A stretch of DNA of 6,751 bases from JADGGV01 sp035715725 (lineage in GTDB: Bacteria > Gemmatimonadota > Gemmatimonadetes > Longimicrobiales > RSA9). Location of the stretch: contig DASTKT010000237.1 in the NCBI GenBank assembly GCA_035715725.1, positions 1 through 6,751 of the forward strand. The letters run 5' to 3'. Below, piece by piece: positions 1 to 6,601 of this stretch (positions within the stretch are counted from its first letter, which is position 1; each line of letters starts with the position of its first letter). The translations under genes were made by a program, and so were the position numbers. The notes below the pieces were generated by a model, which saw only the letters and a list, made by a program, of their open reading frames with translations, ran no database searches and had not been told where the DNA came from.

Positions 1-29
1 ACGGCCACGCCCGTTGCGGGCGTGGCCGT
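1..29. repeat. Perfect 13-bp inverted repeat at left edge
   Basis: Arms ACGGCCACGCCCG (1-13) and CGGGCGTGGCCGT (17-29) are exact reverse complements around a TTG triloop. The repeat lies in the open frame leading into metG but encodes nothing resembling MetRS. On the minus strand it is preceded by CGCACG (rc of 27-32), the hexamer that precedes the hairpins of the array at the right end. It may therefore belong to the same repeat family in opposite orientation. A fold-back artefact at a contig end would look the same. Confidence 0.75.
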
Positions 30-1143
30 GCGCGGCGGCGGGATGGCCGGGCGCACGGTGACGACGCTGATCTGTCCGACGCACCCGTCGCGGCCGCTGC
101 TGTGGACGAAGGAGGAGAACTACTTCTTCCGGCTGTCGCGCTACCAGGAGCGGCTGCTCAAGCTGCTGGACGAGCGGCCGGAGTTCATCGAGCCGGAGTC
201 GCGGCGCAACGAGATCCGGCGCGTGCTGGAGGGCGGGCTCGAGGACATCTCCGTGTCGCGGCCGCGGCTGCCGTGGGGCGTGCCGTGGCCGGGCGACCCG
301 GACCACACGGTGTACGTGTGGATCGACGCGCTGACGAACTACCTGTCGGCGGTGGGCTTCCCGGACGAGGCGTACCACCGGTACTGGCCGGCGGACTACC
401 ACGTGATCGGCAAGGACATCACGCGCTTCCACTGCATCTACTGGCCGGCGATGCTGCTGAGCGCGGGGATCGAGCTGCCGAGGCACGTGTGGGGCCACGG
501 CTTCGTGACGTTCGCGGGGAGCAAGGTGTCGAAGTCGGAGGGCGTGCGGCTGGGGCTGGACGAGCTGATCGACTACCGGGGCCCGGACGCGCTGCGGTAC
601 TTCCTGCTGCGGGAGGTGCCGTGGAACAACGACGCGGACGTGTCGCTGGAGCGGTTCGACGAGCGCTACAACGCGGACCTGGCGAACAACGTCGGGAACC
701 TGGCGAGCCGGGCGCTGTCGATGATCGAGCGGTACCGCGACGGCCGCGTGCCGGCGGCGCCGCGCACCTCGCTGGACGAGCACGTGGCCGCGGCGGTGCT
801 GCGCTACCGGGCCGCCATGGACGCGAACCTGCTGCACCACGGCGCGGCGGCGGCGATCGAGCTGGCGGCGGCGGCGAACGGGTTCATCGAGGAGCAGGCG
901 CCGTGGAAGCAGGCGAAGGACCCGTCGCAGGCGGCGGCGCTGGATGCGACGCTCGGCTCGCTGGCGCGCGCGCTGGCGGCGCTCGCGGCGCTGCTCTCGC
1001 CGTTCATGCCGGTGAAGACGCGGGAGCTGGCGGAGCGGCTGGGGCTGGACCGGGTCCCGGCGCTGGACGAGCTGGCGGAGCTGGACCTGGCCGGGAGCAC
1101 GGCCCGGCGGGGCGAGGTGCTCTTCCCGAAGCCGCAGGAGTAG
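1..1143 (+). CDS. metG: Methionyl-tRNA synthetase, 3' part (N-terminus missing)
   Basis: Class I aminoacyl-tRNA synthetase that charges tRNA-Met with methionine in the cytoplasm. Residues are counted from the in-frame codon at nt 1. Visible parts are the second zinc-knuckle half CPTH (25-28), the EENYFFRLSRYQ block, the VYVWIDALTNYLSAVGFPD and GKDITRFHC core, a KMSKS-loop variant KVSKS (175-179), and the helical anticodon-binding domain. That domain has NLASR (N233, R237) and EEQAPW (W302), matching the E. coli anticodon-reading residues N391, R395 and W461. The protein ends in VLFPKPQE, as in short Thermus-type enzymes, with no C-terminal tRNA-binding domain. The HIGH motif and the first zinc-knuckle half are absent. 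The roughly 24 in-frame residues before CPTH contain no Cys and do not resemble the family, so the true gene is broken or chimeric here, or an assembly error begins at the edge. No real start codon is identifiable; the GTG at 22 is unlikely to be one. Confidence 0.93.
   Translation, partial: TATPVAGVAVRGGGMAGRTVTTLICPTHPSRPLLWTKEENYFFRLSRYQERLLKLLDERPEFIEPESRRNEIRRVLEGGLEDISVSRPRLPWGVPWPGDPDHTVYVWIDALTNYLSAVGFPDEAYHRYWPADYHVIGKDITRFHCIYWPAMLLSAGIELPRHVWGHGFVTFAGSKVSKSEGVRLGLDELIDYRGPDALRYFLLREVPWNNDADVSLERFDERYNADLANNVGNLASRALSMIERYRDGRVPAAPRTSLDEHVAAAVLRYRAAMDANLLHHGAAAAIELAAAANGFIEEQAPWKQAKDPSQAAALDATLGSLARALAALAALLSPFMPVKTRELAERLGLDRVPALDELAELDLAGSTARRGEVLFPKPQE
1136..1140 (+). promoter_or_regulatory. 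Shine-Dalgarno AGGAG that sets the M16-like start
   Basis: AGGAG lies in the last metG codons, 7 nt before the ATG at 1148. No comparable site precedes the in-frame ATG at 1196, which instead follows a T-tract. This favours 1148 as the true start and implies translational coupling with metG, whose stop is only 4 nt upstream of that ATG. Confidence 0.7.
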
Positions 1144-1147
1144 CGCG

Positions 1148-2578
1148 ATGGCGGGTGCGGGGCGGAAAAGCGCCGTACGCGGCGCTTTTTTGTTGATGGG
1201 CGCGTGCTGGGCGGCGGCGCCGCAGCGGGCGGCGGCGCAGGGCGCCGGAGCGGGCGAGGACGCGGTGGCGGCGCGGGCGGGCACCGACACGCTGCCGGGC
1301 ACGCTCGCGGTGCGGCGCCTCGAGGGCGGGCCGACGGTCGTGGTCTACCCGCAGGCGCCCGAGCCGCTGGTCGCGGTGCGGGCCTCGTTCGCGCTGGACA
1401 CGGCGACCGCGCAGGCCGAGGCGCTTGCGGACATCCTCCAGCGGCTGGCGCGGCGCGGGATGGAGGGGCAGGCCGCGGCGGCGGGTGGGCGCGTCACGCT
1501 GAGCCGGACGCCGGGACACGCGGTGGTCACGGTCACGGGCCCGGCCGGCGAGCTGCGCGCGCTGGTCGACGTGATCCGCCGCGGGGTGGCGTGGCGCGAG
1601 CCGAGCGAGGCCGAGGTCGAGGCGGCGCGGCTGACCGCGGCTACGGCGGCGCTCGCGACGGAGGAAACGCCGGAGGCGGCGCTGCGGCTGCGCGTGCTGG
1701 CGTCGCTCTTCCCGCTCCTGCCGACCGAGCCGGGCGCGGTGCCGCCGCGGCAGTGGGTGACGCCGGAGAGGCTCCACTCGTTCTGGGCGCGGTCGTTCCG
1801 GCCGGAGCGGATGCAGGCGGTCGTCGTGGGGGGTGTCTCGGAGGAGGAGGCGACGGCGGCGTTCCGGGCGTGGCCCGCGCCGCAGCTGGCGGACGACGGC
1901 GCGGCGGCAACGGACGCGACGGCGGGTCAGGGCACGCCGGCCCCGGCGCGCTCGGAGCGGGTGCCGCAGGTGCTCTTCCCGTGGGCGGCGGCCGGATTCC
2001 CGAGCGACGCCAGCCCGGCGGTGCTCGCGGTGACCGCGCGGCTGCTGGAGGGACGGCTGGCGGCGCTGCCGCTGCGCACGGCGCGGGCGGAGGTGTGGTG
2101 GCAAGGCGGCGATCGCGCGGTGGTGCTGGAGGGGTCGGCCGCGGCGACGCCGTCACCGGTCCGAGCGGCGGCGCCGATACGCGCAGCGCCGCCGCCGAAG
2201 GCGTCGCGGCCGTCGAGCGCCCGCGGCGCCCGCCGGGTTCGGCCCGCGGCGGGTGCGGCGCCCTCCCCTCCGCCGGCACGGGACACGATGCCGAACCCGG
2301 GGGCGCTGCTGGCCACCGCGCCACGGGAGGTGGCGGCGCTGCTCACGCCGGCCTGGGTGGCGGAGGCGCGGCAGTCGGTGGCGCGCGACATCCTGCTCGC
2401 CGGCCGCACGGCCGAGGGGCTCGCGGGATACCTCGGCGAGCTGTTCGAGCGGACCGGCCACCCGACGGCGGGCCAGGAGTTCCTGCACGAGCTGGAGGGC
2501 GTGGATGCCGAGGCGGTGGGTCAGGTGATCGACGCGTTCCGGTCCGGCACGCCCGTGGTGGAGGTCGTGCGGCCATGA
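1148..2578 (+). CDS. Exported M16-like (insulinase-fold) protein lacking the zinc motif
   Basis: 476 aa. The start at 1148 has an AGGAG 7 nt upstream. The N-terminus (R6, K7, R11, then GAFLLMGACWAAA) is a signal peptide. Cleavage could follow AAA near residue 30, or the protein could be lipidated at Cys20, its only cysteine. The body follows the M16 plan: a strand-rich N-half (PLVAVRASFALD), a TPERLHSFWARSFRPERM...VVVGG block (about 205-229) that resembles the end of a peptidase M16 N-domain, and a second domain starting near VLFPWAAAGFPS. Where active M16 enzymes carry HxxEH, this protein reads QAEALADILQRLARRG, so it is probably not a zinc protease. Residues 329-378 form an Ala/Pro/Arg-rich stretch with no Asp or Glu that interrupts the C-terminal domain. 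An intrinsic terminator is embedded in codons 7-16. It overlaps the next gene by ATGA. A likely role is a non-catalytic periplasmic or envelope partner subunit; the M16 assignment is by pattern only. Confidence 0.72.
   Translation: MAGAGRKSAVRGAFLLMGACWAAAPQRAAAQGAGAGEDAVAARAGTDTLPGTLAVRRLEGGPTVVVYPQAPEPLVAVRASFALDTATAQAEALADILQRLARRGMEGQAAAAGGRVTLSRTPGHAVVTVTGPAGELRALVDVIRRGVAWREPSEAEVEAARLTAATAALATEETPEAALRLRVLASLFPLLPTEPGAVPPRQWVTPERLHSFWARSFRPERMQAVVVGGVSEEEATAAFRAWPAPQLADDGAAATDATAGQGTPAPARSERVPQVLFPWAAAGFPSDASPAVLAVTARLLEGRLAALPLRTARAEVWWQGGDRAVVLEGSAAATPSPVRAAAPIRAAPPPKASRPSSARGARRVRPAAGAAPSPPPARDTMPNPGALLATAPREVAALLTPAWVAEARQSVARDILLAGRTAEGLAGYLGELFERTGHPTAGQEFLHELEGVDAEAVGQVIDAFRSGTPVVEVVRP
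1166..1191 (+). terminator. Rho-independent terminator inside signal-peptide codons
   Basis: The stem AAAAGCGCCG (1166-1175) pairs perfectly with CGGCGCTTTT (1180-1189) around a TACG loop, and the T-run is TTTTTT (1186-1191). A six-T run is exceptional in this GC-rich window. The terminator ends 48 nt after the metG stop, so it is well placed to end the metG transcript. It also lies in codons 7-15 of the M16-like gene that starts at 1148. That gene uses atypical codons here (AAA, GTA, GCT, TTT, TTG). Confidence 0.82.
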
Positions 2579-3810
2579 CGCGGCCGGCGTGGCGGGTCGG
2601 CGCGGTGGTGGCCGCGCTGGCGCTGCTCGCGCCGGCGCGGGCCGCGCGGGCCCAGCGCGCGCTCGTGCTGCCGCAGCCGCAGGGGACGGCCGTCGGGGTG
2701 TCGATCACGCTGAGCGCGGGCGGGATCGGGGAGGCGGAGGGGGAGTCCGGCGCCTCGCGGCTGGCGGCGGAGGCGATCGTCGAGGCGATCCGGCCGGAGC
2801 TGGCTGCGCTGGGCGCGACGGCGCGCGTGGAGTGCGAGCGGAGCTGGCTGCGCGTGACGCTGCTCGCGCCGGAGCCGACGTGGCGCGTGGGCGCGAGCCT
2901 GCTGCTCGACGCGGTCCTCCACCCGTCGATCCGCGACGACGCGCTGGAGCGCGCACGGGCGCGGCTGGGACGCACGCTCCGCCTCGAGGAGGGCAACCCC
3001 GCGGAGGAGATCCGGCTGGCGGCGCACGAGGCGCTGTTCGGCGCGGGGCACCGCTGGGCGCAGGCCCGGTGCGGCTCGGCGGCGAGCGTGGACGGCCTGA
3101 CGCCGGAGGTGGTGGCCCGCGTGGCGCGGCTGCGCTTCGATTCGGCGCAGGCGACCGTGGCGGTGGCGGGGCCGGTGGACCGCGCGGACGCACGCGGGAT
3201 GCTGAGGCCGGCGCTCGGGTCGTCCGCGGGCGCGGCGTCGCCGGCGGCGCCGAACCCGCCGCCGGAGCCCGGGAGCCGGACGGTGGACGCGGGGACGGTG
3301 ACGTCGTGGGTCGGCGTGGCGTATCCGCTGCCGGCGGGGGTGGACGAGGAAGCGGTGCGGCTGCTGGCGGCGCTGGTGGTGGAGTCGCTCAAGCCGTCGC
3401 CGGAGCGCCCGGACGTGGTCGACGTGTCCTCGGCGCTGGAGCGCTGGGGCGGCGGCGGTGCACTGATGATCTACGCGATCACGGCGCCGGAGCGGGCGCG
3501 GGCGTGGGCGAGCCGGATCCAGGAGCTGGTGGAGGGCGTGGCGCGGGACGGGGTGAAGGGGGAGGCGTTCCGGGCGCTGCGGCGGCGGTACCGGGGGGCG
3601 CGGCTGCTGGCGCTGGCGGCGCCGGAGGAGCGGGCGGCGGAAGCGTCGCTGCGGCTGTTCCTGGACCGCGGCTACGAGCCGGTGGACGCGCGGATCGAGG
3701 CGCTGACGCCGGAGCGGCTGCAGGCGAGCGCGGCGCGGCTGGGCGCGCCGGCGGTCGCGATCCTGGGCCCGGGCGGCGGGACGGGAGCCGCGCTTGATCG
3801 CGGTCGGTAG
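2575..3810 (+). CDS. Second exported M16-like protein lacking the zinc motif
   Basis: 411 aa. The ATG at 2575 overlaps the preceding stop as ATGA, and GGAGGT (2560-2565) sits 9 nt upstream. The N-terminus MTRPAWRVGAVVAALALLAP is a clear Sec signal peptide, with probable cleavage after ARA before Gln27. The mature part follows the M16 order: VGVSITLSAGG strand, GASRLAAEAIVEAI helix in the position of HxxEH (no histidine or zinc ligands), an EEIRLAAHEALFGAGHRW block like the conserved 'lfg-HPY' region, TPEVVARVARLRFDSAQATVAVAGP (from T176), a Pro-rich linker, then a C-domain (SWVGVAYPLPAG...LMIYAITAPERARAW). Cys87 and Cys166 are the only cysteines in the mature protein and could form a disulfide. 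The overlap and shared fold suggest that it forms a complex with the upstream protein. Known bacterial M16 heterodimers usually keep one catalytic subunit; here neither has the motif. Function is otherwise unknown. Confidence 0.75.
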   Translation: MTRPAWRVGAVVAALALLAPARAARAQRALVLPQPQGTAVGVSITLSAGGIGEAEGESGASRLAAEAIVEAIRPELAALGATARVECERSWLRVTLLAPEPTWRVGASLLLDAVLHPSIRDDALERARARLGRTLRLEEGNPAEEIRLAAHEALFGAGHRWAQARCGSAASVDGLTPEVVARVARLRFDSAQATVAVAGPVDRADARGMLRPALGSSAGAASPAAPNPPPEPGSRTVDAGTVTSWVGVAYPLPAGVDEEAVRLLAALVVESLKPSPERPDVVDVSSALERWGGGGALMIYAITAPERARAWASRIQELVEGVARDGVKGEAFRALRRRYRGARLLALAAPEERAAEASLRLFLDRGYEPVDARIEALTPERLQASAARLGAPAVAILGPGGGTGAALDRGR

Positions 3811-3822
3811 GGGGTCTAGCTT
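3794..3822 (+). promoter_or_regulatory. Candidate sigma-70-type promoter for fadJ
   Basis: TTGATC (3794-3799) is followed, after 17 nt, by TAGCTT (3817-3822). TTGA matches the -35 consensus, and T, A and the final T match the -10. The -35 lies in the last codons of the second M16-like gene, and transcription would start near 3829. The 17-nt spacing and the locally AT-richer -10 support it, but no experimental or comparative evidence is available. Confidence 0.45.
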
Positions 3823-3844
3823 GCCGGGGCGGGACGGGGTCCAG

Positions 3845-3863
3845 GCCGGGGAGTAGTCCCGGC
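3845..3863 (+). other. Small GC hairpin in the fadJ leader
   Basis: GCCGGG (3845-3850) pairs with CCCGGC (3858-3863) around the loop GAGTAGT. It would lie in the untranslated leader of the fadJ transcript if the promoter at 3794-3822 is used. There is no T-run, so it is not an obvious terminator. A 6-bp GC stem is not rare at this GC content, and its role is unknown. Confidence 0.25.
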
Positions 3864-3891
3864 GTGGACGGCAGGGGGCATGGAGCGGGAC

Positions 3892-3896
3892 GGAGG
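3892..3896 (+). promoter_or_regulatory. Shine-Dalgarno GGAGG favouring fadJ start at 3901
   Basis: GGAGG lies 4 nt before the ATG at 3901. The alternative in-frame ATG at 3880 has only AGGGGG ending 1 nt before it, too close for normal use. Spacing at 3901 is also short, so the preference is moderate. The choice changes the protein by only seven residues. Confidence 0.5.
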
Positions 3897-3900
3897 CGGC

Positions 3901-6060
3901 ATGGCGACGGTGGCGGGGATCGCCGAAGCGGAGGCGCTGGCGCTGGACGTGGACGGCGACGGCGTCGCCTGGCTGATGTTCGACCGGCCGGGGAGCCGGG
4001 CGAATATCCTGACCAGCGGCGTGATGGAGCGGCTGGACGGACTGCTGGCGGAAATCCTGGCGGGGATCCGCGCGGGGACGATCCGCGGGCTCGTGGTGCG
4101 CAGCGGGAAGCCGGGGATGTTCATCGCCGGCGCGAACGTGGACGAGATCGCGGCGATCACGGATCCGGCCGAGGCGGAGGCGAAGGCGCGGCTCGGACAG
4201 GAGATCTTCCTGCGCGTGGACCGGCTGCCGGTGTTCACGGTGGCGGCCATCAACGGCGTGTGTCTGGGCGGTGGGACGGAGCTGGTCCTGGCGTGCGACT
4301 ACCGGATCGCGGCCGACGCGCCGGCGACGCGCATCGGGCTGCCGGAGATCCAGCTCGGGATCATCCCCGGCTTCGGCGGGACGACGCGGCTGCCGCGGCT
4401 GGTCGGGCTGCAGGCGGCGCTGCCGATCATCCTGACCGGGCGGCCGGTGAACGCGCGCAAGGCGCACCGGATCGGACTGGTGGACGAGCGGGTCCACCCG
4501 GCGATGCTGGAGGAGCGGGCCAAGCAGGTGGTGCTCGACCGGCTCGCCGGGAAGCGGCTGCCCGAGCGGAAGCGCGGCGCCGCCGAGCGGCTGCTGCACA
4601 ACGCGGTGGCGCGGAAGCTCGTGCTCGCGCAGGCGCGGAAGCAGGTGCTGAAGGAGACGAAGGGGCACTACCCCGCCCCGCTCGCCGCGCTGGACACGCT
4701 GGCGGAGACGGAGGCGCTGCCGCTCGAGGCGGCGCTGAAGGTGGAGGCGCGGACGCTGGGGCGCCTCGTGGCCACCCCGGAGTCGAAGAACCTGATCCAC
4801 GTCTTCCACCTGATGGAGGCGGCGAAGAAGCCGGTGACGCCGGCGGCCGCCCGGCCGGTGGAGCGCGTCGGGGTGCTGGGCGCGGGGGTGATGGGCGGGG
4901 GAATCGCGCAGTTGCTCGCGAACCGCGGCGTCCACGTGCGGCTGAAGGACATCGCGCCCGGACCGCTCGGCCACGGGCTGAAGACGGCGCGCGAGCTGTT
5001 CGACAAGGCGGTGCAGCGCAAGCGGCTCGAGCGGCGGGAGGCGGAGCAGCGGATGGCGCTCATCTCGCCGACGCTGGACTACTCCGGCTTCGGGTCGGCG
5101 CAGCTCGTGATCGAGGCGGTGGTCGAGCGGATGGACGTGAAGCAGCACGTCCTGCGCGAGGTCGAGGAGGTGGCGCGGCCGGGCACGGTGCTGACATCGA
5201 ACACGTCGGCCCTGTCGATCAGCGAGATGCAGGAGGTGCTGGCGCGGCCGGAGGACTTCGCCGGAATGCACTTCTTCAATCCGGTGAACCGGATGCCGCT
5301 GGTCGAGATCGTGCGCGGGGCGCGGACCGGCGACGAGGCGGTGGCGACGGTGTGGTCGGCGGTGCGGGCGGTGGACAAGACGCCGCTGGTCGTGCGCGAC
5401 GGCCCCGGCTTCCTCGTGAACCGGATCCTGGCGCCGTACATGAACGAAGCGGGGTGGCTGCTGGCGGATGGCGCGTCGATCCAGGCGGTGGACGGCACGC
5501 TGGTGGACTTCGGGATGCCGATGGGACCGCTGCGGCTGCTGGACGAGGTCGGGCTGGACGTGGCGCGGCACGTGGCGCAGATCCTGTACGACGCGTTCGG
5601 CGAGCGCATGAAACCGGCAGCGCCGCTCGTCGCCATCCAGGGGACGCCGCGGCTGGGGCGGAAGGGCGGCGCGGGCTTCTACCGGTACGAGGGCGGGAAG
5701 GAGAAGGAGCCGGACGAGGGCGTGTACCGGGAGCTGGGCGACACGGTCCCGGCGCAGCGGCGGGAGATCCCGCGGGACAGCATCGTGGAGCGGTGCGTGC
5801 TCGTGATGGTGAACGAGGCGGCGCGGGCGCTGGAGGACGGGATCGTGGAAGGCGCGGGCGCGGTGGACCTCGGCTTGATCACGGGGACCGGCTTCCCGCC
5901 CTTCCGGGGTGGGCTGCTGCGCTACGCGGACGCGCTCGGCGTCGAGAACGTGCTGCAGAAGCTCGAGGCGTACGAGCGGATCCGCGGCTCGCGCTTCGCG
6001 CCCGCGCCGCTGATCCGGGAGCTGGCGGCGTCCCGCCGCGGCTTCTACGACGCGACCTGA
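3901..6060 (+). CDS. fadJ: Bifunctional enoyl-CoA hydratase / 3-hydroxyacyl-CoA dehydrogenase (FadJ-type)
   Basis: 719 aa from ATG 3901 (726 from 3880), close to the usual 710-730. It catalyses the second and third steps of fatty-acid beta-oxidation: hydration of trans-2-enoyl-CoA, then NAD-dependent oxidation of L-3-hydroxyacyl-CoA. The N-terminal crotonase domain (about 10-200) has FIAGAN (74-79), GGGTE with catalytic Glu127, and GLPE with Glu149, corresponding to E. coli FadB Glu119 and Glu139. A helical linker follows. The NAD-binding Rossmann motif GAGVMGGGIA is at 327-336. HFFNPV gives catalytic His457, and Glu469 is 12 residues later, the same spacing as FadB His450/Glu462. The C-terminal dehydrogenase domains include GPGFLVNRILAPYMNEA (from 501) and TGTGFPPFRGG (from 661). 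The ETKGHYPAPLAAL linker resembles FadJ more than FadB. No thiolase partner gene lies in the window. All key residues are intact, so it should be active. The promoter at 3794-3822 probably drives it, together with the DUF402 gene 10 nt downstream. Confidence 0.93.
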   Translation: MATVAGIAEAEALALDVDGDGVAWLMFDRPGSRANILTSGVMERLDGLLAEILAGIRAGTIRGLVVRSGKPGMFIAGANVDEIAAITDPAEAEAKARLGQEIFLRVDRLPVFTVAAINGVCLGGGTELVLACDYRIAADAPATRIGLPEIQLGIIPGFGGTTRLPRLVGLQAALPIILTGRPVNARKAHRIGLVDERVHPAMLEERAKQVVLDRLAGKRLPERKRGAAERLLHNAVARKLVLAQARKQVLKETKGHYPAPLAALDTLAETEALPLEAALKVEARTLGRLVATPESKNLIHVFHLMEAAKKPVTPAAARPVERVGVLGAGVMGGGIAQLLANRGVHVRLKDIAPGPLGHGLKTARELFDKAVQRKRLERREAEQRMALISPTLDYSGFGSAQLVIEAVVERMDVKQHVLREVEEVARPGTVLTSNTSALSISEMQEVLARPEDFAGMHFFNPVNRMPLVEIVRGARTGDEAVATVWSAVRAVDKTPLVVRDGPGFLVNRILAPYMNEAGWLLADGASIQAVDGTLVDFGMPMGPLRLLDEVGLDVARHVAQILYDAFGERMKPAAPLVAIQGTPRLGRKGGAGFYRYEGGKEKEPDEGVYRELGDTVPAQRREIPRDSIVERCVLVMVNEAARALEDGIVEGAGAVDLGLITGTGFPPFRGGLLRYADALGVENVLQKLEAYERIRGSRFAPAPLIRELAASRRGFYDAT

Positions 6061-6070
6061 GCGCCCCGGC

Positions 6071-6601
6071 GTGACGGACGTCCGCATCCACTACCTGCGC
6101 CCGCCCGGGCGGCAGGAGCTCTATACCCAGAAGCTGGTGCACCGGGGCGACGACGTGGTCGTGACGCTGCTGGAGCGGACGCCGCTCGGGCGGCCGCTCC
6201 GCGTCGGCGACGCCGTGGTGCTCGAGGACGGCGCGCCCGTGGTCTGGTTCACGTTCCCGGGCGCGTGGCACGACATCGGCCGCTTCCACCGGGCCGACGG
6301 CCGCTTCACCGGGATCTACGCGAACATCCTGGAGCCGGTGCGCTTCCTCGGCCCCGCGGAGTGGGAGGCGACGGACCTGTTCCTCGACGTCTGGCTCGGC
6401 GCGGACGGCCGCGCGCTGCTGCTCGACGAGGAGGAGCTGGAGGAGGCGCTGGCGGCGGGGTGGATCGACGCGGCGACCGGGCGACGGGCGCGGGCGGAGG
6501 CGGAGCGCCTGCTCGTGGAGGCGGAAGGGGGGGCGTGGCCGCCGCGGGTAGTGGAGGAGTGGACGCTCGACGCGGCGCTACGCGCCGCTGGCGGCGCGTA
6601 G
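6071..6601 (+). CDS. DUF402 family protein (FomD/Ntdp-like phosphohydrolase fold)
   Basis: 176 aa with a GTG start 10 nt after the fadJ stop. There is no clear Shine-Dalgarno, so translation probably depends on coupling to fadJ. The core matches DUF402: VRIHYLRPPG at the start, VWFTFPGAWHDIGRFHRADGR (58-78) with GIYANI after it, ATDLFLDVWL with Asp102 and Asp106, and the acidic DEEELEEA (119-126) before a C-terminal helix rich in Ala, Arg and Glu. Characterised relatives are the Staphylococcus nucleoside tri-/diphosphatase Ntdp and Streptomyces FomD, metal-dependent hydrolases of phosphoanhydride bonds in nucleotides or nucleotidyl conjugates. The conserved acidic residues are compatible with metal binding, but the substrate here is unknown. 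The last ten codons and the TAG stop lie inside a perfect 18-bp palindrome and include CTA and GCT codons atypical of the gene. The final AALRAAGGA may therefore have been created by repeat DNA invading the 3' end. Confidence 0.85.
   Translation: MTDVRIHYLRPPGRQELYTQKLVHRGDDVVVTLLERTPLGRPLRVGDAVVLEDGAPVVWFTFPGAWHDIGRFHRADGRFTGIYANILEPVRFLGPAEWEATDLFLDVWLGADGRALLLDEEELEEALAAGWIDAATGRRARAEAERLLVEAEGGAWPPRVVEEWTLDAALRAAGGA

Noticed and set aside
1196..1198. ATG at 1196 as the start of the first M16-like gene, downstream of the terminator
   Set aside because: It would avoid the overlap with the terminator, but it has no Shine-Dalgarno and leaves a leader without a basic N-region and with too short a hydrophobic core. 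The 1148 start has AGGAG at 7 nt and yields a complete signal peptide.
1204..2574. Upstream extension of the second M16-like frame, giving an 868-aa protein
   Set aside because: The extension is Gly/Ala/Arg low-complexity in a shifted frame over the first M16-like gene. The ATG at 2575 has a Shine-Dalgarno, an ATGA overlap and a clear signal peptide.
3864..6074. 736-codon + strand open frame covering fadJ in another frame
   Set aside because: It is Gly/Ala/Arg-rich shadow sequence without motifs. The fadJ frame carries all catalytic residues.
2521..6087. 1188-codon open frame on the minus strand crossing three + strand genes
   Set aside because: Its product is Arg/His/Pro/Gln-rich with no domain pattern. 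Stop-free antisense frames are expected opposite genes with nearly pure G/C third positions. The + strand genes beneath it have clear family motifs.
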